This document shows positions 18,147 to 27,591 of a stretch of DNA of 64,000 nt, piece after piece. The notes beneath the pieces were generated by a model. It saw only the letters and a program-made list of their open reading frames with translations. It was not told the DNA's origin and did no database searches. Source of the DNA: Sphingobium sp. TKS (GTDB lineage Bacteria > Pseudomonadota > Alphaproteobacteria > Sphingomonadales > Sphingomonadaceae); contig NZ_CP005086.1 in NCBI RefSeq assembly GCF_001563265.1, positions 131,309-195,308 of the forward strand, given 5' to 3'. Both the position numbers and the translations under genes were made by a program. Position 1 is the stretch's first letter. Every line of letters begins with the position of its first letter.

Positions 18147-18174
18147 TGCCGGCCCCCTTGGTCCGGGGCCGGCA
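18147..18174. terminator. Hairpin between convergent luxR-type and VOC genes
   Basis: A perfect 10-bp stem, TGCCGGCCCC (18147-18156) with GGGGCCGGCA (18165-18174), and an 8-base loop lie just after the LuxR-type stop codon. The opposing VOC gene ends at 18218. The position and strength fit a bidirectional terminator, but no T-run follows on either strand. Confidence 0.5.
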
Positions 18175-18217
18175 GATAACTTAGCATGTACTTGAAGCAT
18201 CAGTTAGACGGTAATCT

Positions 18218-18826
18218 TCAAGGCTTTCGGCGTCGCGCGGCGATCAGCTCGGTCATCGCTTGACTGACATCCCGTCCGGCTGCAATGGCGAGCTTTTTGC
18301 CTTCGTTCCACATAGTCAGGTCGGCCTGTCCCTTGGCGGAGTGGCGATTCCAATCTGGATCGGTCGGATAGGTGATTTCGAGACGAAGGCCGTTGGGATC
18401 CCGGAAATAGATACTGTAGATCAAGCCCCCGTGATCGGTCGGCCCCACGACCTCAATGCCCTTGCTCGTAAGCCATCGGTGCCACTGATCGACTTCCTCG
18501 CGCGTCTCCGCTTGCAATGCGATATGATCGAATATGTCATAGGCAGGATGAGACACAGGGGGACGTGCCGGTAATCCAGGAGCCTCGAAGAAGGCGATCG
18601 TGGACCCATCTTTCATCCGAAAGAAGATATGAAAATAGGGAAACGGATCGCCAGTCGAAGGGATTGTGTCGTCGATGACCGTACTTGCCAATTCCATGCC
18701 CATGATGTTCATGTAGAAATCGGCAGTCGCTTCGACATCATGCGTCACCCAAGCTGCATGACTAAGCATGTGCGGAGTGAGCCGTGCCGAAGGATCGGCA
18801 ACCGCCGTCTCGGCGGACATAACCAT
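18218..18826 (-). CDS. VOC superfamily protein (glyoxalase/extradiol dioxygenase-like)
   Basis: This 202-residue protein consists of paired beta-alpha-beta-beta-beta modules of the vicinal oxygen chelate fold. Candidate metal ligands are H23 (LSHAAW), H101 (FDHIAL) and E150 (LRLEITYP), with E81 also possible. The segments GGLIYSIYFRDPNGLRLEITYP are typical. ATG 18826 has GAGAGGA 6 bases upstream; the open frame to 18970 overlaps leuD and is unlikely. It may be an isomerase, epimerase or dioxygenase. It is the last gene of the leuCD block, 83 bp from leuD. Confidence 0.78.
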   Translation of the reverse strand: MVMSAETAVADPSARLTPHMLSHAAWVTHDVEATADFYMNIMGMELASTVIDDTIPSTGDPFPYFHIFFRMKDGSTIAFFEAPGLPARPPVSHPAYDIFDHIALQAETREEVDQWHRWLTSKGIEVVGPTDHGGLIYSIYFRDPNGLRLEITYPTDPDWNRHSAKGQADLTMWNEGKKLAIAAGRDVSQAMTELIAARRRKP

Positions 18827-18909
18827 GGAAATTCCTCTCTGGTTGGGAACAGGTTGCTGATAATGAAAAGCTCCGCAGGCCGCTGTCCCCAAGTCGCGGG
18901 ACCGATCCG

Positions 18910-19536
18910 CTACTCGCGGGCGACGGATATTGCTGGCATCTCGCCGATGCTCACATTTTGTCGCCTCCATGCATCAATCTGCTCCTGGCGTCTCAATGTC
19001 TCGCCAATCTCGTCAACCCCTTCCAAGAGCGCAGCCTTGCGGCCAGCGTCGATGTCGAACGCTGAAACATAGGCGCCATCGGCTTCTATACATTGCCGGA
19101 CAAGGTCGATCTTCATGCGGGCGGTGGCAGGGATTTCGGCGAGGCGCTGAAAGCGTTCGTGTTCCTGTAACTCGAGGATGATCGGCAGGATCCCGTTCTT
19201 GAAGCAATTATTGTAAAAGATGTCCGCGAAGCTTTTCGCGATAATTACGCTGATCCCAAAGTCGATCAGCGCCCATGGCGCATGCTCCCGACTTGAGCCA
19301 CAGCCGAAATTATGCCCGGCGATCAGGATGCCCGCATTCCGCCAGGGGTCGCGATTGAGGATGAACCCCAGATTTTCGGACCCATCTTCGCGGTAGCGCA
19401 TGCGTGCGAACAGGGCGGCGCCCAGCCCCGCGCGGCTGACCGTCTTGAGAAATTCGCCCGGCAAGATCTTGTCAGTGTCGACATTGTCCTGTGGCAGAGA
19501 GGCCGCGATTGCGTCAAGTTCCGTGAATTTCCGCAT
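18910..19536 (-). CDS. leuD: 3-isopropylmalate dehydratase-like small subunit
   Basis: This 208-residue protein is the swivelling domain of a two-subunit aconitase-family dehydratase. It has DNVDTDKILPGEFLK near the N-terminus and the conserved GHNFGCGSSREHAPWAL. Its ATG overlaps the leuC stop as TGATG, so the subunits are made together. With no leuA or leuB nearby and with HMGL and CaiB genes instead, it more likely serves a catabolic hydro-lyase/isomerase than leucine synthesis. The name reflects family, not proven function. Confidence 0.85.
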   Translation of the reverse strand: MRKFTELDAIAASLPQDNVDTDKILPGEFLKTVSRAGLGAALFARMRYREDGSENLGFILNRDPWRNAGILIAGHNFGCGSSREHAPWALIDFGISVIIAKSFADIFYNNCFKNGILPIILELQEHERFQRLAEIPATARMKIDLVRQCIEADGAYVSAFDIDAGRKAALLEGVDEIGETLRRQEQIDAWRRQNVSIGEMPAISVARE

Positions 19537-20942
19537 CAAAAATAGGTCCTGACATCGGTGATCGACCCCGCCACTGCCGCTGCCGCTGCCATGGCCGGCG
19601 ACATGAGGTGCGTTCGACCGCCAGGCCCTTGCCGCCCCTCAAAATTGCGATTGGAGGTGGAAGCGCAGCGTTGCCCAGGCGACAAGCGATCGGGATTCAT
19701 CCCCAAGCACATCGAACATCCAGCATCCCGCCACTCAAATCCCGCATCCCGGAATATATCGGCAAGCCCTTCCTCTTCAGCCTGACGCTTGACGCTGCCG
19801 GAACCCGGCACGACCAGCGCGCGCACGCCTTTAGCCACGTGACGCCCAGCCGCGATCGCCGCAGCGCTGCGCAGATCCTCGATCCTCCCATTTGTGCAGC
19901 TGCCGATAAAGACGACATCGATCGGCACGCCCATGATCGCCTGCCGCGGCCGCAACCCCATATAATCGAGCATGGTACGCGCCTGATCCTGCTTCCCAAG
20001 CTCCAGCGATTCGATCGAGGGTATCGCCTCATCGATGCGGATTACGGCTTCCGGGCTGGTGCCCCATGTCACCATAGGTGCAACCTCCCTGGCATCCACG
20101 AGCAGCTCCTTGTCGAACGTGGCGCCGGGGTCGGACCGCAACTCCAGCCAGCGATCCGTCGCTTCTTGAAAGGCTGCCCCAGCCGGAACGCTGGGCCTGC
20201 CCTCCAGCCATGCAAAGGTCTTGCTGTCGGGCGCGATAAGGCCAGCGCGGGCGCCTGCTTCAATCGACATGTTGCACACGGTCATCCGCCCGGCCATGTC
20301 TAGGTCAGTAATCGCCTGCCCGACATATTCGATCACATGGCCGGTTCCGCCAGCGGTCCCAAGCTTGCCGATAATATAAAGGACGAGATCCTTCGCCGTA
20401 GTGCCGATGGGTAGGGCATGCTCGACCTGCACGCGCAGGGTGCGTGCCCACTTTTGCCGCAAGGTCTGGGTAGCAAGGACGTGCTCCACCTCCGACGTGC
20501 CGATGCCGAAGGCCAAGGCGCCGAAGGCGCCATGGGTGGAGGTATGACTGTCCCCGCAGACGATCGTCATGCCGGGAAGCGTCAGGCCTAGTTCGGGGCC
20601 GATGACGTGAACGATGCCTTGCGCCTCGCTGCGCAGCGGAACGTACGGCACGCCGAACTCCGCGACGTTCCGTTCGAGCGTCTCTACCTGAAGTCTGCTG
20701 TCGGGATCCGAGATCGGCCTGTCGCGATTTTCGGTGGGCACATTATGATCCGCAACCGCTATCGTCAGTTGCGGATACGGAAGCTGCCTACCCGCTGTGC
20801 GAAGTCCCTCGAAAGCCTGCGGGCTGGTGACCTCATTGATCAGATGGCGATCGATCTGGAGCAGCCACGATCCATCATCAAGCTCCAGGATCGCATGCGC
20901 TTCCCAGATTTTCTCGAAGAGAGTGCGGGGCTTGCCGGTCAC
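19536..20942 (-). CDS. leuC: 3-isopropylmalate dehydratase-like large subunit
   Basis: This 468-residue aconitase-family catalytic subunit has [4Fe-4S] ligands C349 (FIGSCTNGR), C409 and C412 (CSMCLGMN). It carries [32 protein letters not shown] in the expected order. It starts at GTG 20942 behind GGGAGG, and GTGA overlaps the stop of the HMGL gene. Together with LeuD it would dehydrate and rehydrate a 2- or 3-hydroxy diacid. The operon position suggests a dimethylmaleate-, citraconate- or alkylmalate-like substrate; this is inference. Confidence 0.87.
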   Translation of the reverse strand: MTGKPRTLFEKIWEAHAILELDDGSWLLQIDRHLINEVTSPQAFEGLRTAGRQLPYPQLTIAVADHNVPTENRDRPISDPDSRLQVETLERNVAEFGVPYVPLRSEAQGIVHVIGPELGLTLPGMTIVCGDSHTSTHGAFGALAFGIGTSEVEHVLATQTLRQKWARTLRVQVEHALPIGTTAKDLVLYIIGKLGTAGGTGHVIEYVGQAITDLDMAGRMTVCNMSIEAGARAGLIAPDSKTFAWLEGRPSVPAGAAFQEATDRWLELRSDPGATFDKELLVDAREVAPMVTWGTSPEAVIRIDEAIPSIESLELGKQDQARTMLDYMGLRPRQAIMGVPIDVVFIGSCTNGRIEDLRSAAAIAAGRHVAKGVRALVVPGSGSVKRQAEEEGLADIFRDAGFEWRDAGCSMCLGMNPDRLSPGQRCASTSNRNFEGRQGPGGRTHLMSPAMAAAAAVAGSITDVRTYF

Positions 20943-21859
20943 GCCATTTCCTCCCGGCGTGTCTGTGCATTCAGCGCGTCACGAACCCGCCCGCCGACAC
21001 AAGCGCCAGGGAGGGTCGCGGCTTTGTCCGCCGCCTCCAGCAAGCGCGACAGATCGATGCCTGTAGCCACCCCCATCTTTGCGAACGTCCAGATGAGATC
21101 TTCGGTCGCAACGTTGCCTGTCGCACCCGGAGCGAAGGGACAGCCGCCTAGCCCCCCAAAGGATGAGTCGATCACCCACACGCCCGCGTTGAACGCCGCC
21201 AGCGCGTTGGCCACACCAAGGCCATAGGTATCATGGCCGTGAAAGGCCCAGTGACGAAGCTGCGGGAAACGTTCCTTCGCGCTTCGGAAAAGGTCGCCAA
21301 CCCTGTCCGGGGTCACCCGGCCAGTCGTATCGCACAGGCAGTATTCCGCCTCCGCCGACACCTTTGCCAGTGCCTCGACCAGATTGAGCGTGGCAGCCGG
21401 ATCGACTGGGCCATCAAACGGGCAATCGAACGAGGTGGCAAGGTTCAGACGAATCTTGGCGTCAGGCGGGAGCAGTGCAACGATTGCCCGAAAATCTTCG
21501 ACAGATTCCTGCGGCGTCCGCAACACATTACTCTGATTGTGCTTGGGCGAAACTGAAAGCACGAAGGCAAGGTGCCGTGCATCGGCGGCAAGCGCGCGCT
21601 CCGCCTGACGCTGGCTGGGAACGAGCACCTGAATATCCAGGCCCGGTTTCGTCGCGCAATGGGCAAGCAATTGCGGAGCGTCGGCCATTTGCGGGACCGC
21701 GCGAGGGCTTACGAACGCCGTCGCCTCCATGCGCCTTATGCCGGCGTCATAAAGCATGTCGATCAACAATGCCTTTAGCGCGGTGGGAATGAATTCACCG
21801 ATCGGCTGAAAGCCGTCCCTAGGGCCGACCTCGACAATCGAAACTAATGATGCGCTCAT
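20939..21859 (-). CDS. HMG-CoA lyase family protein
   Basis: This 306-residue HMGL-like TIM-barrel lyase has R14/D15 in VGPRDGFQ, metal ligands H207 and H209 in FHGHDTYG, and the signature cysteine C240 in [15 protein letters not shown]. All the key residues are present. The family cleaves 3-hydroxy-3-methylglutaryl-CoA-type compounds to acetyl-CoA (or propionyl-CoA) and an oxoacid or ketone. It overlaps the CaiB gene (ATGA) and leuC (GTGA). The neighbours suggest CoA transfer, hydro-lyase isomerisation and then cleavage of a branched diacid. Confidence 0.88.
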   Translation of the reverse strand: MSASLVSIVEVGPRDGFQPIGEFIPTALKALLIDMLYDAGIRRMEATAFVSPRAVPQMADAPQLLAHCATKPGLDIQVLVPSQRQAERALAADARHLAFVLSVSPKHNQSNVLRTPQESVEDFRAIVALLPPDAKIRLNLATSFDCPFDGPVDPAATLNLVEALAKVSAEAEYCLCDTTGRVTPDRVGDLFRSAKERFPQLRHWAFHGHDTYGLGVANALAAFNAGVWVIDSSFGGLGGCPFAPGATGNVATEDLIWTFAKMGVATGIDLSRLLEAADKAATLPGACVGGRVRDALNAQTRREEMA

Positions 21860-23088
21860 TTCAAAACTCCGGCGCTTTTGAGTTCGAGAATATGTGTTTC
21901 GTCGTAACCCAGCAGATCCTTCAGGAGGGTTTCGCTATCGGCACCGATGTCCGGACCAGTATTGCGCACTTGTCCCGGGCCGTCGGGAAAATGCGGCACG
22001 ATGCCCGGATGAAGGACCATCCCAAGCAGGGGATCCTCCAGTTCGCGTACCATTCCGCGCGCACGATATTGAGGGTCGCGCGCGATATCCTCGGCCGTGT
22101 AGACCTTCGAAGCCGGGATATCCGCGTCGGCGAGCATCTTCGAGAGCCTCTCGGCCGCGTGGCCACGACTCCATTCCTCGATCAGCGCGTCAAGCTCGCA
22201 AGCGTGGCGGACACGTTGCGCATTTCCCTGGAATCGCGGATCGTCGATAAGGTCGGCTCGATCCATAATGCCCAGCAATTTGGCAAAGAGGGGCTCGGAA
22301 TTGGCGGCGATGAGAATCCATTGCCCATCGGCTGTCGGATAGGCGTTGGACGGCGCGGCGGTGGCGATCGCGCCACCCGTCGGCTGCTTGACCTTGCCCA
22401 ATGCGCCAAATTCGGGAAGCATTCCCTCCATCAAACTGAGCACGCTTTCGGTCAGCGCGACGTCCACCATTTGAAACCTGGGGTCTGCGCCAAAACTCTC
22501 CCGGCGCCAGAGGGCGGAGACGATGCCGAAGGCGGCATATAGTCCCGCCAGCGAGTCACCGATGCTGACGCCTACACGAACCGGCGGCAGCCCATAGGTT
22601 CCGGGGGGATGGTTCGTCAGATGTCGGATACCACCGATCGCTTCGCCGATCACGCCGAAGGCGGCCTGATTGCGTCCCGGCCCACTTTGGCCATAGCCCG
22701 AAACATGCGCGACGATCAGCCCCGGCTGGCGCTCACGCAGCACCTCCGGGGCAAGTCCCATCTTGGCGAGTTGGCCGGGGCGAAAATTCTCCACGACTAC
22801 GTCGCAGTGCTCGACAAGATCGAGCAGAACCTGACGACCGGCGGGGGTCTTGAGGTCGAGCGCGACACTACGCTTGTTGCGCCCGTGAACCGACCACCAA
22901 AGCGACCGCCCGTTGACCTGGGCGCCCCATTGTCGCACCGGATCCCCCTGTGGCGGCTCGATCTTGATGACCTCGGCGCCCAGATCCCCAAGCAGGCGTG
23001 TACAGAAAGGCGCGGCAACGAAATGGCCGATCTCCAGCACGCGGATGCCCGAAAGGACACCCCCTTCGCCGCCCTGCTCGTCGCTCAT
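21856..23088 (-). CDS. Family III (CaiB/BaiF) CoA-transferase
   Basis: This 410-residue protein has the conserved N-terminus GIRVLEIGHFVAAPFCTRLLGDLGAEVIKIEPP, the NFRPGQLAKMGL segment, and a catalytic aspartate candidate D178 in SIGDSLAGLYAAFG. Family III enzymes form an aspartyl-CoA anhydride and move CoA between acids, often succinyl-CoA and a diacid. ATG 23088 overlaps the upstream stop by ATGA. It probably activates the substrate of the HMGL and LeuCD proteins encoded directly downstream. Confidence 0.87.
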   Translation of the reverse strand: MSDEQGGEGGVLSGIRVLEIGHFVAAPFCTRLLGDLGAEVIKIEPPQGDPVRQWGAQVNGRSLWWSVHGRNKRSVALDLKTPAGRQVLLDLVEHCDVVVENFRPGQLAKMGLAPEVLRERQPGLIVAHVSGYGQSGPGRNQAAFGVIGEAIGGIRHLTNHPPGTYGLPPVRVGVSIGDSLAGLYAAFGIVSALWRRESFGADPRFQMVDVALTESVLSLMEGMLPEFGALGKVKQPTGGAIATAAPSNAYPTADGQWILIAANSEPLFAKLLGIMDRADLIDDPRFQGNAQRVRHACELDALIEEWSRGHAAERLSKMLADADIPASKVYTAEDIARDPQYRARGMVRELEDPLLGMVLHPGIVPHFPDGPGQVRNTGPDIGADSETLLKDLLGYDETHILELKSAGVLK

Positions 23089-23723
23089 GCGCCCACCGCA
23101 TCCTTCGCAGCGCCGCTCAACGCCTTGTAATTGCTGATCCGGTCGGGATCGATCTCAAGGGGCCGGCGATAGGATGGATCGAGGCGATCCCGGCTGGGCT
23201 GCGGAGCCGTTTCGGCGACCTTGAACTCGAATGGTTGCAGGCAATCGTAATTTGCGCCGCCTTCCGGGGTCTTCGATCCTTCGACCGTATTGATGGAAGG
23301 CGCCACCCAGTCCACGATATATTCGCGCGCGACGATACCCCATTTGCCCTTCCGCTTTTCCATGCGGTCAATGTAGCGGCCGCCAATGGCGCTGAACGGG
23401 GCTCCCGTCTTGTTCATGCCGGAATAGGACAGATATGTTTCACAATGCGCGACATCGCCGTCGATCCAGGCGAGGTGATTGCCGATCATGTGCTGAGTCG
23501 CGCTATGATTTTCTGAATGCATCTTGCGCACCCAGGACCAGAATTCGTCCGGCGATCCGACGAACATGTTGTGATCGTCGATCGCGTCTTCATGATAGGC
23601 GGACATCACCATCTCCCTGTCGAGACGATCGACGCCACGGCAGTACCGGTTCACCACGTCCAGAATTTCCTGCCGATCCATAAGATAGGTCAGCTTTTCC
23701 TGCATCTCCTCAAGCGTCATCAT
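23085..23723 (-). CDS. SnoaL-like/NTF2-fold protein
   Basis: This 212-residue protein has the SnoaL_4-type N-terminus YLMDRQEILDVVNRYCRGVDRLDREMVMSAYHEDAIDDH, common in small dehydratases, isomerases and ring-hydroxylating dioxygenase beta-subunit relatives. Histidines at DDHN and TQHM could be catalytic. ATG 23723 has GGAGAAG upstream and overlaps the upstream stop. The C-terminal 40 residues are polar and probably disordered. It lies inside the overlapping P450-Gfo-SnoaL-CaiB run and may dehydrate or isomerise an intermediate. Confidence 0.75.
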   Translation of the reverse strand: MMTLEEMQEKLTYLMDRQEILDVVNRYCRGVDRLDREMVMSAYHEDAIDDHNMFVGSPDEFWSWVRKMHSENHSATQHMIGNHLAWIDGDVAHCETYLSYSGMNKTGAPFSAIGGRYIDRMEKRKGKWGIVAREYIVDWVAPSINTVEGSKTPEGGANYDCLQPFEFKVAETAPQPSRDRLDPSYRRPLEIDPDRISNYKALSGAAKDAVGA

Positions 23724-24829
23724 ATGCTGCTTCTCCGGTTCCAGTCTGCTGCGCGCTCGATGCGATCGAGCAGCCGGTGAGTTTTGACGGCATCATCAAA
23801 GGTCGGAGCGATCGAAGAACCGGTGGTGAGGTCTTCATGGACCGCGCGGTAGGCATGCGCGACGGCGTCGGAATATCCCAAGGGATCGGTCGGCAGCAGC
23901 CGATATTGCGCCGGAACGGTCAGATCATCGGTCGGCCCGGTGCCTTGGCGACCGCTTATCCGCACATGGCCATATTGAAGATGACCGCTGTTGCCTTCCA
24001 CGATGAGAACCCCATCTCTCCCGTTGATTTCCCAACGGAATCCACATTCTGGCGCATCGCCTCCGCGATACTGAAGCGCAACGACCGCGCCGCTGTCCAA
24101 TATACCGCCGACCGCAATCTGGTCTGGAGCTGTAGCGTCAACGCTCCCGTCCGCATCGACGAGCTTCACCAACGGGTAGCGCGTCGCCAGGCTGGCATGA
24201 AGGCGCGAGAAATCGCCGAGAACCCAGGTGAACATGTCGACCATATGGCCGAACGGAATGCTCAGCATCGTCGCCCCGCTCGTATCGTCCAGCACATAGG
24301 CCATGCCGGCCATGGCGGCACCGCCCCAGGGAAATCCGCCCGCACCGATCACATTGGACGAAATCACCTCGCCAACATAACCCTTCCGGACCAGATCGCG
24401 CAGGTAGCGGATAGCCGGTGCACTCCGACCCTGCAGGCCCACAAAGGCTCTGACGCCGCGTTCCTCGGCGGAGGCCGCGATCGCGCGCCCTTCGTCCAAA
24501 TCCTTGCCGAGCGGCCATTCGCAGTAGACCGCCTTGCCCCGATTTAGGGCCTGAGCGACCAGTTCCTTATGATGCGGCACCTTGACGGTGACGACCACCA
24601 GGTCGATGCCCGGCTGCGCGGCAAGTATGGCAGGATCGTCCGTGGCGAAGCCAATGTCATGAGCCTCACCCGCGGCTTGAGCACTGCCCGGCGTCGAAGC
24701 GGACAGCGCCCGGATCACAAAACGATCCGGCATGGCGCGAAGTGCCTCGAAATGGGCCGTGGCGGCCCAGCCTCCCTTGGCGCTCAATCCAATGAAGCCA
24801 ACGCCTAGCGGTGCTGCGGTCCCAGGCAT
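23720..24829 (-). CDS. Gfo/Idh/MocA oxidoreductase, Gal80-like
   Basis: This 369-residue protein has an N-terminal Rossmann domain with VGFIGLSAKGGWAATAHFEAL and the CEWPLGKDLDEG motif (equivalent of EKP in the family, here EWP). The C-terminal sheet domain resembles fungal Gal80-type members. The motif lysine is replaced by tryptophan-proline context, as in Gal80-like proteins. The family oxidises sugar-like or cyclitol hydroxyls with NAD(P); some members are regulators. The ATG directly follows the P450 TAG. The role in this pathway is unclear. Confidence 0.77.
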   Translation of the reverse strand: MPGTAAPLGVGFIGLSAKGGWAATAHFEALRAMPDRFVIRALSASTPGSAQAAGEAHDIGFATDDPAILAAQPGIDLVVVTVKVPHHKELVAQALNRGKAVYCEWPLGKDLDEGRAIAASAEERGVRAFVGLQGRSAPAIRYLRDLVRKGYVGEVISSNVIGAGGFPWGGAAMAGMAYVLDDTSGATMLSIPFGHMVDMFTWVLGDFSRLHASLATRYPLVKLVDADGSVDATAPDQIAVGGILDSGAVVALQYRGGDAPECGFRWEINGRDGVLIVEGNSGHLQYGHVRISGRQGTGPTDDLTVPAQYRLLPTDPLGYSDAVAHAYRAVHEDLTTGSSIAPTFDDAVKTHRLLDRIERAADWNRRSSI

Positions 24830-26086
24830 CTATCCGGCCACCCGCGAACCGGGCGTGAAGTTCACATGGAGGCTTTCAAGCGCATGGATCTGGAAATGCT
24901 CCATAAACCTTGGTGCTGGATGATTTTCAGATATGCGGATGTCCTTCAATCGTTCCAGCAGGCGGTTGATCGCCACCCGCATCTCCATGCGCGCAAGCTG
25001 GTTACCGACGCAGAAGTGAATGCCTCGACCGAAAGCCAGATGGTTCCGAACGCCCTTGCGGTCGATGTCGATCTTCTCGGGACATTCCCATTTCGCCTTG
25101 TCATAATTGCCCGCTAGGTAGCTGACTTGGACCACCGTTCCCTTGGGGATCTCCACACCGCACAGTTCGGTGTCCTGCGTCGTATAGCGATATTGATGCG
25201 GCACCGGGGCATGGGCGCGCAGCATCTCTTCTATCACGGCCGGAATCAGTGCGGGATCGGCGATCAGCCGCGCCTTCAACGCCGGATCGCTCAGGATCAT
25301 ATACATGGCGCTTGTGATGCCCGTGGTCGTGGTCTCGTTGCCTGCGACAAGGATGAGCTGCGCGATCATCAGCAGCTGGCCCATCGTCAGCTTTTCGCCG
25401 TTCACCTCCGCATGCACGAGCCGGCTCAGCATATTGTCATTGGGCGCCGCTTCATATTCGCGCGCGCGGGCCGCCAGATAATTCTGCATGTCGATCATGC
25501 GATCCGTCAGCATGAGCTCGCGCTCCGGAGGACAGTTGGGGTCGTTGCGATCCACCCAAGCCGTCGACCAGAGCTTGAACTGCTCATAATCTTCCCGGGC
25601 AACGCCAAGCTGGTCGGAAATAATGTACATCGGCAGGTGAACGGCAAATCCCGAACTCAGGTCGGTCTCACCCTGCTCGATAAATCCGTCAATCAGCTCG
25701 TCTACGAGGTTTAACGCATAGGGTTCAAGCTTCTTGACATAGCTTGGCGTGAACACTTTATCGACCAATGCCCGGTGAAGGCCGTGTTCCGGCGGGTCGG
25801 CGAACGCCAGCACATGCTCTTCGGGCCAGCCGCGCTCGCGATAACGCTTCGCCACCTCTTCGGACACCGACGTCTGCCGGTTGATCATGATCGGCGTCTT
25901 GCTCGAAAAGATCCCGGGATTGCTGTTGACATAATTGATGTCGTCATAACGGCTGACGATGTACATCCCCGTACCGGGGTCCCGGTATACCGGCGCTTCT
26001 TCCAGCAACCGATTTAGGAAAGGGAAAGGGCATCGCTGCACTTCACCCGATGTGTAGCTACCCAGGTCATCCTTCACGGTTTCCAT
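24830..26086 (-). CDS. Cytochrome P450
   Basis: This 418-residue soluble bacterial P450 has I-helix LVAGNETTTT (acid-alcohol pair present), ExxR at E287/R290 and heme loop AFGRGIHFCVGNQLAR (C359). ADPPEHGLHRALV is the usual helix C segment. ATG 26086 is preceded by GGAG; the open frame to 26143 is not needed. Unlike the P450 at 12.5 kb it is complete at the oxygen-activation site and has no redox partner gene beside it, so it may share the ferredoxin/reductase encoded at 10.4-12.5 kb. It is first in the overlapping run down to the VOC gene. Confidence 0.88.
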   Translation of the reverse strand: METVKDDLGSYTSGEVQRCPFPFLNRLLEEAPVYRDPGTGMYIVSRYDDINYVNSNPGIFSSKTPIMINRQTSVSEEVAKRYRERGWPEEHVLAFADPPEHGLHRALVDKVFTPSYVKKLEPYALNLVDELIDGFIEQGETDLSSGFAVHLPMYIISDQLGVAREDYEQFKLWSTAWVDRNDPNCPPERELMLTDRMIDMQNYLAARAREYEAAPNDNMLSRLVHAEVNGEKLTMGQLLMIAQLILVAGNETTTTGITSAMYMILSDPALKARLIADPALIPAVIEEMLRAHAPVPHQYRYTTQDTELCGVEIPKGTVVQVSYLAGNYDKAKWECPEKIDIDRKGVRNHLAFGRGIHFCVGNQLARMEMRVAINRLLERLKDIRISENHPAPRFMEHFQIHALESLHVNFTPGSRVAG

Positions 26087-26218
26087 ATTCCTGCTCCACT
26101 GACTGCCGGTTCCGACTTTCTTGCGAAGTCGTTCGGACGTCATTCAAAACTTACTGGTTCGTCCTAGCAGACGCGCTGCATGCAGCCTGTCACCGAGCAC
26201 CGGGACAGCGCGCACTAA

Positions 26219-26626
26219 TCATGCGGCCAGAGCGGACGCACCGCTCTGGGCAACTTGCTCATCCTGATCGGGCAGCACTCCCGATACTCCGATGGCGCCG
26301 ACACAATACCCGTCCTGCCGGAGCGGGATGCCCCCACGAAACGGATAAATTCCTGCTATCGCGGTCATCGACGGCAGAGCGGCGACGGCTTGTTCCAACG
26401 CGGCGGTGGACATGTTGAGTTCTACCGCCGTGCGCGCCTTTCCCTCGGCTACCCGCAACGAGATGAGCGGCGCATCTTCAAGCCGATCCAGACGCAGCAG
26501 ATGGCCGCCTTCATCGACGATGCAGATCGTCACCGCAAAGCCGCCTGCCGCTGCGGCCGCATGCGCTTTGGCCATGATCCCATCGATCTCGGCGGGTGTG
26601 AGACGCGGTCGAAAAAGCATAGTCAT
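26219..26626 (-). CDS. GlcG/HbpS-family (DUF336) small protein
   Basis: This 135-residue protein has AHAAAAAGGFAVTICIVDEGGHLLRLDRLEDAPLISLRVAEGKARTA, then AIAGIYPFRGGIPLRQDGYCVGAIGVSG, the hallmark order of the GlcG/HbpS family. Members bind heme or cobalamin or sit in glycolate and propanediol clusters; their activity is mostly unknown. ATG 26626 overlaps the stop of the upstream SDR (ATGA). It may assist a heme enzyme such as the adjacent P450, which is a guess. Confidence 0.78.
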   Translation of the reverse strand: MTMLFRPRLTPAEIDGIMAKAHAAAAAGGFAVTICIVDEGGHLLRLDRLEDAPLISLRVAEGKARTAVELNMSTAALEQAVAALPSMTAIAGIYPFRGGIPLRQDGYCVGAIGVSGVLPDQDEQVAQSGASALAA

Positions 26627-27591
26627 TCCTCTCCCGCCGCCAAGGGCGCCGTGCTCATGCCTTCACCTTCTCCGTCCAGCGGCGCCGTCCGGTACATGTC
26701 CAGGATGAAGGCGTCGATTTCCCTGTCTGTCCTGCTGCGTGCCAACTCGCACATATATTTCGCATCTTCCCCCACAGGGTAGCGCGTTTCGGGCGTCTTC
26801 ACCTTCAAGGCGTGAAGCACCACCGCAGCAAGAGCATCGGGAGAGGTAAATTTCTCGGCAGCCAGACCTTCGTCAGCCCTGTACTTCATCTGTCGGTAAA
26901 GCCGCCCGTAAAGGGCTGCCTCTTCCTCCGGCAGATGGGTTATCACCTGCGCGAGCGATGCCTGGCTGCGCCGCATCATCTGGGTATCAAGAGCGCCCGG
27001 CTGCATAAGCACGACATCGACGCCCCAGGCGCTCGCCTCCTGCCGCATGACATCGACCAACCCTTCGAGTGCAAACTTGGAAGCGACATAACTCGCCATT
27101 ACGGGTGTCGCGACGACACCCGACCAGGACCCCGTCAATATGATGCGACCCCGCGTCCGCCTGAGCGCGGGCAGGCATGCCTGATAGACAGCGAGATTGG
27201 AGAAACAGTTGATCTCCATCGTACGACGGAACACGTCCAAGGGGGTCATTTCGGCCGGAGCGAAGGGTGCCACGGCAGCGCAAATGACGACTGCGTTCAA
27301 CGACCCGAGTTTGCTTATCAGACGCTCGACTTGCGCCCGGAGCTCCTCGGGATGGGAAAGGTCGGCATGTTCCAGCGCCGCGCAGTCTGGGAATGCCTTG
27401 GAGAAGGGGAAGATCGCTTCGGGGCGCGAAACGGTTGCAGCCACCTGGTAGCCCGCCTCCAGTAGCGCTTTCGTGACCGACAGGCCCATCCCCCCGTTCC
27501 CACCGATCACGAGGGCGGCGGGCGCGGTCAAAGCTGCCTTCCCTGGCGCATCAGCCTCACAGCGATTCTCTAACGAGAGCAAGCGTACCAT
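26623..27591 (-). CDS. SDR family oxidoreductase, divergent
   Basis: This SDR of up to 322 residues has an unusual nucleotide loop VIGGNGGMG (28-36), a candidate serine at TGSWSG, and Y168/K172. After the fold it has about 60 extra residues (ETRYPVGEDAKYMCELARSRTDREIDAFILDMYR), as in retinol-dehydrogenase-like SDRs. ATG 27591 overlaps the kinase-like gene by 35 bp; TTG 27531 behind GGAAGG is an alternative that removes the overlap. The substrate is unknown. Confidence 0.75.
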   Translation of the reverse strand: MVRLLSLENRCEADAPGKAALTAPAALVIGGNGGMGLSVTKALLEAGYQVAATVSRPEAIFPFSKAFPDCAALEHADLSHPEELRAQVERLISKLGSLNAVVICAAVAPFAPAEMTPLDVFRRTMEINCFSNLAVYQACLPALRRTRGRIILTGSWSGVVATPVMASYVASKFALEGLVDVMRQEASAWGVDVVLMQPGALDTQMMRRSQASLAQVITHLPEEEAALYGRLYRQMKYRADEGLAAEKFTSPDALAAVVLHALKVKTPETRYPVGEDAKYMCELARSRTDREIDAFILDMYRTAPLDGEGEGMSTAPLAAGEE

